Assembly (NCBI GenBank): GCA_016869375.1
Contig: VGEH01000027.1
Location: 1-38,473, forward strand
Length of the DNA stretch: 38,473 bases
From: Alphaproteobacteria bacterium
GTDB taxonomy: Bacteria > Pseudomonadota > Alphaproteobacteria > SHVZ01
Direction of reading: 5' to 3'
In this document: in pieces, positions 1-8,363 of the stretch
Position numbering within the stretch: the stretch's first letter is position 1
How the letters are laid out: each line of letters opens with the position of its first letter
Position numbers and translations under genes: made by a program
Notes under the pieces: model-generated
The model's input: the letters and a program-made list of their open reading frames with translations, nothing else
Told to the model about the DNA's origin: nothing
Database searches by the model: none

Positions 1-339
1 ACGGCCGCAGCCGCGGCACCCGCTGCTGCCGCAGCGCCGGCGGCCGATGCGAAGCCGATGATGGCGTCCGCCGGCAATGGCCGCTTCGGCGCGCATCTCG
101 GCTCGTATCGCACGGTCAACGAGGCCAAGCATGGCTGGGACACGCTGGCCAAGGCGAACCCCGACGTGCTGGGGCCGCTCAGCTACCAGACCGCCGAGTT
201 CGATCCGGGCGACGGCCGCGGCATCTTCATCCGGCTTCTCGCCGGCCCCTTCGACGACCGCGTCAAGGCGAACGATCTCTGCAAGAGCCTCCAGGGCAAG
301 CGCGTCTTCTGCCGCGTCCTTAGCCTCGGCCCGGCCTAA
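1..339 (+). CDS. SPOR-domain protein, C-terminal fragment (5' end outside window)
   Basis: Frame 1 is open from base 1; Ala/Pro-rich linker followed by FGAHLGSYRTVNEAKHGWDTLAKANP...IFIRLLAGPFDDRVKANDLCKSLQGKRVFCRV, a SPOR-like pattern. Confidence 0.8.
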   Translation, partial: TAAAAAPAAAAAPAADAKPMMASAGNGRFGAHLGSYRTVNEAKHGWDTLAKANPDVLGPLSYQTAEFDPGDGRGIFIRLLAGPFDDRVKANDLCKSLQGKRVFCRVLSLGPA

Positions 340-358
340 AACTTCTTCTTCTCGATTG

Positions 359-395
359 AGGGACGGCGGCCCTAGGCTGCCGTCCCTTCTGTTTT
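359..395 (+). terminator. Rho-independent terminator after SPOR gene
   Basis: AGGGACGGC (359-367) / GCCGTCCCT (379-387) perfect stem, extendable inward, followed by tctgtttt. Confidence 0.7.
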
Positions 396-410
396 GAAAG
401 GCGGCAAGCG

Positions 411-1844
411 ATGTACGAAACCCTCGCGATGTTCATCGACGGCCAGTGGGTCCAGGGCAGCGACGGCCGATCCGAGGACGTGCTGAATCCGGCGACCGGC
501 GCCTCGCTCGGCCGCCTGCCGCACGCGTCGCGCGCCGATCTCGACCGCGCTTTGGAAGCGGCCAGGAAGGGCTTCAAGGTCTGGCGCAGCACCAACGCCT
601 ATGACCGCGCCAAGGTCATGCGGAAAGCAGCCCAGCTGATCCGCGACCGCCAGGAGCAGATCTCGCAGATATTGACGCTCGAGGAAGGCAAGACCATCGG
701 CGAGGCCAGGCTCGAGGTCGGCACCACCGCCGACATCATCGAATGGATGGCCGAGGAAGGCCGCCGTGCCTATGGCCGCATCATTCCCGGCCGCATGGCC
801 AATGTGCGCCAGATGGCGATCAAGGAGCCGGTCGGTCCCTGCGCCGCCTTCACGCCCTGGAACTTCCCGGGCGTGACCCCGGCGCGCAAGATCGCAGGCG
901 CGCTCGGCGCCGGCTGCTCGCTCATCATCAAGGCGTCGGAGGAGACGCCAGGCACCTGCATCGCGATGGTGCGCGCCTTCGCCGATGCCGGTCTGCCGGC
1001 CGGCGTGCTCAACCTCGTCTTCGGCGTGCCCAGCGAGATCTCCACATACCTCATCGGCTCACCGGTGATCCGGAAGATCTCCTTCACCGGCTCGATCCCG
1101 GTCGGCAAGCATCTCGCCAAGATGGCGGCCGAAGGCATGAAGAAGGCAACGATGGAGCTCGGCGGCCACTCGCCGGTGATCGTCTTCGACGATGTCGATC
1201 CGGTGAAGGTCGCGGACATCGCCGCCGCCGGCAAGTACCGCAACGCCGGCCAAGTCTGCATCGCGCCGACCCGCTTCTTCGTGCATGAGAGCAACTACAA
1301 GAAGTTCGCCGAGCGCTTCACCGAGATCGCGCAGGGCATGAAGCTCGGCAACGGCCTCGAAGCCTCGACGCAGATGGGACCGATGGCGAACGAACGCCGC
1401 GTCGGCGCCATGGAAGCCTTCGTCGGCGATGCCAAGGCCAAAGGCGCCAAGGTCGCCGCGGGCGGCGAGCGTCACGGCAATGCCGGCTACTTCTTCCGTC
1501 CGACGGTGCTGACAGACGTGCCGGGCGATGCGCGCGTGCTGAACGACGAGCCTTTCGGCCCGGTCGCGCCGATCATGCCGTTCAAGACCTTCGACGAGGT
1601 CATCGAGCGCGCCAATGCGCTGCCTTACGGTCTCGCCGCCTACGCCTTCACCAACTCGACCAAGACCGCGACCGCCGTCGCCGACGCGGTCGAGAGCGGC
1701 ATGGTCGGCGTAAATCACCTCGCGATCTCGCTGCCCGAGACGCCCTTCGGCGGCATCAAGGAGTCCGGCTACGGCCATGAAGGCGGGATCGAGGGGCTCG
1801 AGGCCTACCTCAACACCAAGTTCGTGACCCAGCTCGGCGCGTGA
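411..1844 (+). CDS. NAD(P)-dependent aldehyde dehydrogenase, succinate-semialdehyde dehydrogenase-like
   Basis: 477 aa; FTPWNFPG, MELGGHSPVIVFDD, NAGQVCIAPTR, NDEPFGPVAP and PFGGIKESGYGHEGG motifs. Confidence 0.93.
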   Translation: MYETLAMFIDGQWVQGSDGRSEDVLNPATGASLGRLPHASRADLDRALEAARKGFKVWRSTNAYDRAKVMRKAAQLIRDRQEQISQILTLEEGKTIGEARLEVGTTADIIEWMAEEGRRAYGRIIPGRMANVRQMAIKEPVGPCAAFTPWNFPGVTPARKIAGALGAGCSLIIKASEETPGTCIAMVRAFADAGLPAGVLNLVFGVPSEISTYLIGSPVIRKISFTGSIPVGKHLAKMAAEGMKKATMELGGHSPVIVFDDVDPVKVADIAAAGKYRNAGQVCIAPTRFFVHESNYKKFAERFTEIAQGMKLGNGLEASTQMGPMANERRVGAMEAFVGDAKAKGAKVAAGGERHGNAGYFFRPTVLTDVPGDARVLNDEPFGPVAPIMPFKTFDEVIERANALPYGLAAYAFTNSTKTATAVADAVESGMVGVNHLAISLPETPFGGIKESGYGHEGGIEGLEAYLNTKFVTQLGA

Positions 1845-1847
1845 CGG

Positions 1848-1887
1848 TTGCATCTGCTTGTGTCACGACCATATAATCGTGACACAA
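1848..1887 (+). promoter_or_regulatory. Promoter/operator of toxin-antitoxin pair: TTGCAT-N18-TATAAT with 11-bp perfect inverted repeat
   Basis: TTGTGTCACGA (1858-1868) / TCGTGACACAA (1877-1887) with 8-nt spacer; TATAAT at 1872-1877, TTGCAT at 1848-1853. Confidence 0.7.
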
Positions 1888-1901
1888 AACTGGATGATGT
1901 C

Positions 1902-2150
1902 ATGATTGCCAAGGCGCGGCTCAATGAGCAGGGCAGAGTAGTAATCCCAGCTGAATGCCGCGAAGCGGCCGGCCTTAAGCCAGGCGACGACGTGCTTATC
2001 GAGGTCGTCGGCGACGGTGAGCTCCGCCTTAGGACCAAGCGCCAAGCAATTCGCCGCGCCCAGGAGATCGTCGCCCGAAGCCTCTCCACGAAGCGCGACC
2101 TCGCATCGGAGTTGATTGAGGAACGTCGCAAAGAGGCGGCGCGTGAGTGA
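1902..2150 (+). CDS. AbrB/MazE-type (SpoVT-AbrB fold) antitoxin
   Basis: MIAKARLNEQGRVVIPAECREAAGLKPGDDVLIEVVGDGELRLRTKRQAIRRAQEIV; start placed at internal ATG 1902, downstream of the operator. Confidence 0.88.
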   Translation: MIAKARLNEQGRVVIPAECREAAGLKPGDDVLIEVVGDGELRLRTKRQAIRRAQEIVARSLSTKRDLASELIEERRKEAARE

Positions 2151-2529
2151 CGGCGACATCGTCGTCGACGCATCTGTCATCCTGGCGCTACTTCAAGGCG
2201 AGCCTTTCGAGGCAAGCTCCGAGCTGATCGTCGATGCGTACATCAGCGCGGTGAACCTTTCGGAAGTCCTCACCAAGCTTCGGTCTGGCGGCGCGACCGA
2301 TACTGATGCGATAGAGGGCACGAAAGCGCTCGGTCTTCGTGTTATCGCCTTTGGCGAGCCACATGCGGAGGTCGCGGCCAAGCTTTCGCAGTTCACTCGA
2401 CGGGCCGGCCTCTCGTTCGGAGACCGTGCGTGCCTCGCAACAGCCGCTCTGCTTGGCGCGACGGCGCTTACGGCCGATCGAGCCTGGGCGAAGCTCGATA
2501 TCCCGACGAAGGTAATGCTGATCCGCTAG
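2143..2529 (+). CDS. PIN-domain ribonuclease toxin (VapC-like)
   Basis: GTG start overlapping antitoxin stop; GDIVVDASVILALLQGEP...SAVNLSEVLTKL...GLSFGDRACLATAALLGATALTADRAWAKL retains spaced PIN acidic residues. Confidence 0.88.
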   Translation: MSDGDIVVDASVILALLQGEPFEASSELIVDAYISAVNLSEVLTKLRSGGATDTDAIEGTKALGLRVIAFGEPHAEVAAKLSQFTRRAGLSFGDRACLATAALLGATALTADRAWAKLDIPTKVMLIR

Positions 2530-3867
2530 CTATCTCTTCTTCCCGAACTCCGAGACCCAGGCCGCGACGCCGGAGAGAGCGCGCTCGCAGTTGGGGTAGC
2601 CCAGGAGCTGGAGTCCAAGCGGGAGACCGTCGACCTTCAGCAGCGGCAGCGACAGCGCCGGGTTGCGCAGCATCGAGGCCGGCATGTTGAAGACGGCGTT
2701 GCCGGTCGAGCCGATGCCGAGCGGCGCCGGCCCGGCCGAGCCGAGCGTGATGCAGGCATCGACATCGCCGGCCAGCCCCATCAGCACGTCGCGGGCATAG
2801 TCGCGCTTCTTCAGCAGCGCCACATAGTCGTCGACGGTCATGTTGTCGCGGCCCTTGAGCACCGCCTTGCGGAGACCCTCGCTCAAGCGGCTGCCTTCGC
2901 GAAGCTCGAGATCGGCGAAGGGCCAGATCTTCTCCCAGTCGTTGATGCCGAGCGACAGGTCGGAGGCACCGGCGATCGCGTCCTCGAGCTGGGCGACGCG
3001 CCTCGAGCCCTTGCGGTCGATCAGCGTGACGCCGGCCCTCTCCAGCTTCTTGAGGAACGCGGCGAGCGCCTTCTTGGCATCGGCATCGGCGACGGCCCAG
3101 CCATCGGTCTCCAGCACAGCGAGCACGTCGGGGCGGCGCGGCGCCGCCGGCTCGGCGCCGCCAGCGAAGGGGAGGAAACCGGGATCGCCACCGACGCGCG
3201 CGGCGATCTCATGCGCCACCGCCCAGGCATCCTCGAGCGTGTGCGAGAGCGTGCCGATGCAGTTCTGGCTGAACTGGTCGCCGATGCCGCCGCGGTTGAG
3301 CGCACCGAAGGTCGGCTTGAAGCCGACGATGCCGCAGAAACTGGCAGGCCTCAGGACCGAGCCGCCGACCTGGGTCCCGATCGCGACCGGCACCATGCCG
3401 GCGGCAACGGCAGCGGCGGATCCGGAAGAGGAGCCGCCAGGCGTGCGCTTCGGATCGTGCGGGTTGGTCGTGGGGCCGGGAGGCGCGCCGGCGAACTCGG
3501 TCGTCACCGCCTTGCCGACGATCACCGCGCCGGCCCGGCGCAGCGCGAAGGCGCAGGCGGAATCGCGGCCACCATTCCAGCCCTTGAAGATCGGGCTGCC
3601 GAACTCGGTCGGCATGTCGACGGTCTCGATGATGTCCTTGATCGCGATCGGCAGCCCGTCGATCGAGGAAAGCGGCTTCTTCGACTTCCACCGCTTGTCC
3701 GAGGCATCCGCCGCCTTGCGCGCGCCGTCGAGGTCGAGAGTGACGAAGGCGCGGACCGTGGGTTCACGCTTCTCGATCTGCCTGATGCAGGCTTCGAGAA
3801 ACTTGCGCGGGGTCAGCGTGCCGGCGCGAAACTCGGCGCGGGCCGAGGCGAAGTCGAGCTTGGCCAT
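2530..3867 (-). CDS. Amidase (amidase-signature family)
   Basis: PIAIKDIIETVDMPTEFGSPIF and GGSSSGSAAAVAAGMVPVAIGTQVGGSVLRPASFCGIVGFKPT; start at MAKLDFASARAEF. Confidence 0.92.
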   Translation of the reverse strand: MAKLDFASARAEFRAGTLTPRKFLEACIRQIEKREPTVRAFVTLDLDGARKAADASDKRWKSKKPLSSIDGLPIAIKDIIETVDMPTEFGSPIFKGWNGGRDSACAFALRRAGAVIVGKAVTTEFAGAPPGPTTNPHDPKRTPGGSSSGSAAAVAAGMVPVAIGTQVGGSVLRPASFCGIVGFKPTFGALNRGGIGDQFSQNCIGTLSHTLEDAWAVAHEIAARVGGDPGFLPFAGGAEPAAPRRPDVLAVLETDGWAVADADAKKALAAFLKKLERAGVTLIDRKGSRRVAQLEDAIAGASDLSLGINDWEKIWPFADLELREGSRLSEGLRKAVLKGRDNMTVDDYVALLKKRDYARDVLMGLAGDVDACITLGSAGPAPLGIGSTGNAVFNMPASMLRNPALSLPLLKVDGLPLGLQLLGYPNCERALSGVAAWVSEFGKKR

Positions 3868-3883
3868 TACAGAGATCCTCTCG

Positions 3884-5098
3884 TCAGGCGGGAGCGAAGC
3901 GGCGACGGCCGGCGAACAGAAGCCAGAGAGCGATGCCGGCATTGACCATGTTCCAGGCGATGCCGTTCAGGAAGGCAATTCGGTAAGAGCCGGTCCAGTC
4001 GAAGATCGCGCCCGAGACCCAGCCGCCTGCGGCCATGCCGATGATCGTCGCCATCATGACGATGCCGACACGCGTTCCGGCCTCGGAGGCCGGCATGTAC
4101 TCGCGGATGATGATCGCGTAGCTCGGCACGATGCCGCCCTGGGCGAGACCGAACAGCGCCGAGACGACGTAGAGCGACATCAGCCCATCGAAAGGCAGGT
4201 AGAGGCACAATGTCGCCATCTGAAGGGTCGAGCCGAGCAGCAGCGTGCGTACGCCGCCGATACGATCGGAGATCCAGCCCGAGGCGAGCCGGCTGACAAC
4301 GCCGAAGCCCAGCATGATCGACAGCATCTCGGCGCCGCGCGCGACGCCGTAACCGAGGTCGCCGCAATAGGCGACGATATGGACCTGAGGCATCGCCATG
4401 GCGAGGCAGCAGGTGATGCCGGCGATGATCAGCAGTGTCAGGAGCGCATTGGTCGAGATCGGCAGGCGCCCGAGCGTGCCGCCGCCATTCGCCGCGTGGT
4501 CGTGACGGGGCGACGGGCGCCTGAGCACGAGCGCGAGCGGCAGCATGGTGACGATGCAGGTGAGCCCGATCGCGATGTAGGTATATCGCCAGCCGATGGT
4601 GTCGATCAGGTTCTGGATCACCGGCGGCCACACGGTTCCCGCGGCATAGTTGCCGCTGGCGGCGATGCCGACGGCGAGGCCCCGGCGGCGATCGAACCAG
4701 TGCGAGATGTCGGCGACCAGCGGGCTGAACACGGCCGCGCAGCCGAAGAAGCCGATCAGCAGGCCCTGCATCAGCGCGAACAGCCAGATGTTCGGCGACA
4801 GGCCGGCACCGATGTATCCCAGCGCCAGCGAGACCGCGCTGAGCGCGACCGGAGTCACAATGCCGAAGCGGTCGCCGAGCTTGCCCATGAACACGCCGCC
4901 GACGGCGAAGCCGATCATGCCGGCGGTGTAGGGGATCGAGGCGGCAGCACGGTCCACGCCGAACTCCGCCTGCACGGAAGGCAGGACGACGACGACCGAC
5001 CACATGCCGACGCCGCCGATGGTGGCGAGCAGGAGCGAGGCGGCGAGCCGAGCCCAGGCATAGGGCGACTCGACGCCGGAAACGGAAGCGGGTGACAC
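3884..5098 (-). CDS. MFS transporter
   Basis: Multi-TM protein; GFAVGGVFMGKLGDRFGIVTPV and WISDRIGGVRTLLLG MFS loop motifs; GTG start at 5098 proposed. Confidence 0.85.
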   Translation of the reverse strand: MSPASVSGVESPYAWARLAASLLLATIGGVGMWSVVVVLPSVQAEFGVDRAAASIPYTAGMIGFAVGGVFMGKLGDRFGIVTPVALSAVSLALGYIGAGLSPNIWLFALMQGLLIGFFGCAAVFSPLVADISHWFDRRRGLAVGIAASGNYAAGTVWPPVIQNLIDTIGWRYTYIAIGLTCIVTMLPLALVLRRPSPRHDHAANGGGTLGRLPISTNALLTLLIIAGITCCLAMAMPQVHIVAYCGDLGYGVARGAEMLSIMLGFGVVSRLASGWISDRIGGVRTLLLGSTLQMATLCLYLPFDGLMSLYVVSALFGLAQGGIVPSYAIIIREYMPASEAGTRVGIVMMATIIGMAAGGWVSGAIFDWTGSYRIAFLNGIAWNMVNAGIALWLLFAGRRRFAPA

Positions 5099-5205
5099 GG
5101 GAGCGGCCTTTCGGGAGGAGAAGCCGTAGGCGAGGAGGATCAGAGGCGCGAAGCTACTCCGATCCGGCCCGTTTGTCGCCCGATGCGTGCATGCTAGCGT
5201 CGCGC

Positions 5206-6114
5206 ATGTCTCTCTCGTCAGTCCCGGTGCTCGAAGGGAAACCGTTGGCCGCAGCGGCGTCGATGATCGACTCCTCCGCGCTCCTCTCGGACGGCACCGC
5301 GCTTCGCGCGCGGTTGGCTGAAGATGGCTATCTGTTCCTGCGCGGCGCGCTCGATCGCGACGAGGTCCTTGCGGCCCGGCACGAGGTGCTGGGGCGCATG
5401 GCGGAGGTCGGCGAGATCGCCGCACCGGCGGAAGCGGCGCTGCCGACCGGAGTCAGCCGACGTGCCGAGCTGCATCCGGATCTCGGCCGCTTCTGGCGAT
5501 CGGTCTCGGAAGGCCCCGCAGTGCGCAACGCCGTGCACGGAGAGCACGCTCGCCGGATAGCCGCCGCGGTGCTCGATGACGTCGTGCGCCCCTTCGACTT
5601 CATCTGGCTTCGCGCCATGCTCGCCGGCCGTGCGAGCCCGCTCCATTTCGACCATGTCTACATGAACCGCGGCACCGAAAGGGTGGTATCGATCTGGATT
5701 CCGCTTGGCGATGTCGCGGTCGCCGACGGGCCGCTCGCCGTGGTCGAAGGCTCGCACCGGTTCGACGAGCTGATCGGCCGGTACCGCGGCCACGACGTCG
5801 ACCGCGATCCGTCGCGGCCGGGTCATGTCGCAGAGGCGGGGCGCGATTTCCTCGAAGAGAAGCAGGCACGGCTCCTGACCGCCGATTTTCGCGCCGGCGA
5901 TCTCTGCCTGTTCAGCCTGTTCACCCTGCACGGCTCGGTCGACAACGCCTCGCCCTCGGGCCGCGTACGCCTGTCGGTCGACACGCGCTGGCAGCCGGCG
6001 GCCGAGCCGATGGACGAGCGCTGGGCCGGTCCTGACCCGAAAGGCCATGGTGGCACCGGCTATGGCAGCCTCGGTTCGGCCCGGCCCCTGGGCGCCCCGC
6101 AGCTTCGCAGGTAG
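5206..6114 (+). CDS. Phytanoyl-CoA dioxygenase (PhyH) family Fe(II)/2OG oxygenase
   Basis: PLHFDHVYMNRGTERVVSIWIPLGDVAVADGPLAVVEGSH...FRAGDLCLFSLFTLHGSVDN...RLSVDTRWQP (HxD...H plus Arg); start uncertain (5206 or 5263). Confidence 0.88.
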   Translation: MSLSSVPVLEGKPLAAAASMIDSSALLSDGTALRARLAEDGYLFLRGALDRDEVLAARHEVLGRMAEVGEIAAPAEAALPTGVSRRAELHPDLGRFWRSVSEGPAVRNAVHGEHARRIAAAVLDDVVRPFDFIWLRAMLAGRASPLHFDHVYMNRGTERVVSIWIPLGDVAVADGPLAVVEGSHRFDELIGRYRGHDVDRDPSRPGHVAEAGRDFLEEKQARLLTADFRAGDLCLFSLFTLHGSVDNASPSGRVRLSVDTRWQPAAEPMDERWAGPDPKGHGGTGYGSLGSARPLGAPQLRR

Positions 6115-6148
6115 GATCGCCCTCAAGAAGAAAGTTGGGGGGACGCCG

Positions 6149-6646
6149 ATGAGACGATGGCTCTGGCGCGGCGAGGAGAATCTCGCCGCCCTGTGCATGG
6201 CCGCGCTCCTGATCACACTCGGCCTGCAGGTTTTCACCCGCTACGTGCTCAACGACCCCTTCGCCTGGACCGAAGAGGCCTCGCGCTATCTCTACGTCTA
6301 CATCGTCTTCCTCGGCGCCAGCGCCGCGGTCTCCGATCGCAGCCACGTCGCCATCGGCTTCCTCGTCGCCGCGCTGCCGCGCCCGATGCAATGGGCGGTC
6401 TCCTTCGCCATCAACCTCCTGATCCTGTTCCTCCTGGGCAATCTCGTCTGGTGGGGCTGGGTTGCGACCGTACGGAACTGGACGATCCCGCTGATGGTGC
6501 TGGAGATCCCCTATGCCTGGGTCTACGGCATCGTGCCGCTGACCGCGGCGGCGATGACGATCCGCACGCTGATCGTCATGCATGAGGATTGGCAGGATTA
6601 TCGCCGAGGTCGGCCCGCCCGCACCGACACCTCGGGGGCGATCTGA
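6149..6646 (+). CDS. TRAP transporter small permease (DctQ-like)
   Basis: MRRWLWRGEENLAALCMAALLITLGLQVFTRYVLNDPFAWTEEASRYLYVYIVFLGASAAV; overlaps the next gene by ATGA. Confidence 0.9.
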   Translation: MRRWLWRGEENLAALCMAALLITLGLQVFTRYVLNDPFAWTEEASRYLYVYIVFLGASAAVSDRSHVAIGFLVAALPRPMQWAVSFAINLLILFLLGNLVWWGWVATVRNWTIPLMVLEIPYAWVYGIVPLTAAAMTIRTLIVMHEDWQDYRRGRPARTDTSGAI

Positions 6647-7920
6647 TGCTGGGCTATTTCGGCGTCTGGCTGGCCCTCATCGCGCTGGCGATGCCGGTCG
6701 CCTTCTCGCTCGCCTTCATGGGCATCGCCTGGCTGTTCTTCGAGGGCCAGTCGATCACTCAGGCCGCGCAGCGGCTGATCGGCGGCGTCGACTCCTTCCC
6801 GCTGCTCGCCGTTCCCTGCTTCGTGCTCGCCGGCATCGCGATGAACTCGGGCGGCGTCAGCGTCCGCATCTACGACTTCGCCCGCGCGCTGGTCGGGCAC
6901 CTGACCGGCGGCCTCGGCCACGTCAACGTCATGGGCAGCGTGATCTTCTCCGGCATGTCGGGCTCGGCGATCGCGGACGCCGGCGGGCTCGGCATCCTCG
7001 AAGTCAAGGCGATGAAGGAGGATGGCTACAAGGCCTCCTTCGCCGGCGCGCTAACCTGCGCGTCGTGCATCATCGGACCGCTGATCCCGCCCTCGATCCC
7101 GATGGTGCTCTACGGCGTCATCGCCAATGTCTCGGTCGGCGCGCTGTTCCTTGCCGGCGTCGTGCCGGGGTTACTGACCGCGCTGATGCTGATGATCCAT
7201 GTCTATTTCTATGCCCGGAAGCGACCCGAGCTGGCGAGGCACCGGCGCGCCAGCCTGAAGGAGCTGTGGCTCGCCTTCCGCCGCGCCTTCCTCGCGCTGG
7301 TCACCCCGGTGATCATCATGGGCGGCATCTTCGGGGGAATCTTCACGCCTACCGAAGCGGCAGCCGTCGCCGCGATCTATTCGCTGGCGCTCGGCCTCTT
7401 CGTCTATGGCGACCTGAAGTTCTCGGATCTGCCGCGCATCTTCAAGGACGCGGTCCACACCTCGGCCGTGGTCGGCTTCATCGTCGCCGGCGCCAGCCTG
7501 TTCGGCTGGGTGCTGGCACGCGAACGCGTGCCCCAGGCCATTGCCGAGGCCTTCCTCGGATTCTCGACCGAGCCGCTGGTCATCCTGCTCATCATCAACG
7601 TCGTGATGCTGGTCCTCGGATGCTTCATGGAGGGCATCGCCATCATGATCCTGATGGTCCCGGTGTTCCTGCCGGTGATCCAGCAGGTCGGCATCGACCC
7701 GGTCCATTTCGGCGTCGTCGTCACGATGAACCTGATGATCGGCATCCTGACGCCGCCCTTCGGCGTGGCACTCTTCACGGTCGCCAAGGTCGGACGCATC
7801 CCGTTCGAGGAGCTGGCGCGCGAGATCCTGCCGTTCCTGCCCGGCCTGGTCCTCGTGCTGCTCCTGCTGACCTTCTTCCCCAGCCTCTCGATGTTCCTGC
7901 CGCGGCTGGTCTACGGGTGA
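6646..7920 (+). CDS. TRAP transporter large permease (DctM-like)
   Basis: GHLTGGLGHVNVMGSVIFSGMSGSAIADAGGLG, GPLIPPSIPMVLYGVIANVSVGALFLAGVVPG, GGIFGGIFTPTEAAAVAAIYSL. Confidence 0.95.
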   Translation: MLGYFGVWLALIALAMPVAFSLAFMGIAWLFFEGQSITQAAQRLIGGVDSFPLLAVPCFVLAGIAMNSGGVSVRIYDFARALVGHLTGGLGHVNVMGSVIFSGMSGSAIADAGGLGILEVKAMKEDGYKASFAGALTCASCIIGPLIPPSIPMVLYGVIANVSVGALFLAGVVPGLLTALMLMIHVYFYARKRPELARHRRASLKELWLAFRRAFLALVTPVIIMGGIFGGIFTPTEAAAVAAIYSLALGLFVYGDLKFSDLPRIFKDAVHTSAVVGFIVAGASLFGWVLARERVPQAIAEAFLGFSTEPLVILLIINVVMLVLGCFMEGIAIMILMVPVFLPVIQQVGIDPVHFGVVVTMNLMIGILTPPFGVALFTVAKVGRIPFEELAREILPFLPGLVLVLLLLTFFPSLSMFLPRLVYG

Positions 7921-7921
7921 C

Positions 7922-8353
7922 CTAAATCGGCGGGTCGACGTGCAGGCGGAGGCGATCTCCGGCGAGCATGCCGAAGCGGATCAGCATCGCCTTGCGACGG
8001 GGTGCCGATAGCGGCTCCAGCAGAGGCTCGCGCACGACATGTGCGCTCCAGCGATCGGCGATCATGAGGCCGGTGTCGTCGGGCAGCAGCTTGACCGGAA
8101 AGCCTTCGGCGACGGCGAAATAGAAGGCATCGCAGAACTCCAGATACTCTCGCCATTTGCGGTCCGAGCGGAAATCGGCGCGGCTCGACTTGATCTCGAC
8201 GATGGTGAGCCGTCCGGCGGCATCGAGCGCCAGCACGTCGGCACGCCGGCCATTGGCGAGCGTGACCTCGGTCAGCGCCGTCTCGCCCCTCTCGGCGAAG
8301 GCGCGGACGATGCCGAGCGCGAGCTGATGCGCGAGCCGCTCTTCTTCGTTCAT
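7922..8353 (-). CDS. mmcB: MmcB-type DNA repair protein (DUF1052)
   Basis: LTEVTLANGRRADVLALDAAGRLTIVEIKSSRADFRSDRKWREYLEFCDAFYFAV, nuclease-like core. Confidence 0.88.
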   Translation of the reverse strand: MNEEERLAHQLALGIVRAFAERGETALTEVTLANGRRADVLALDAAGRLTIVEIKSSRADFRSDRKWREYLEFCDAFYFAVAEGFPVKLLPDDTGLMIADRWSAHVVREPLLEPLSAPRRKAMLIRFGMLAGDRLRLHVDPPI

Positions 8354-8363
8354 GACCGCACGA

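Noticed and set aside
2840-5095. 751-aa plus-strand ORF
   Set aside because: Antisense shadow of the amidase and MFS genes; low-complexity R/D/A-rich translation typical of high-GC complementary frames.
6582-7925. 447-aa plus-strand ORF overlapping DctM
   Set aside because: Arg/Pro-rich alternate frame; the DctM frame has clear TRAP motifs.
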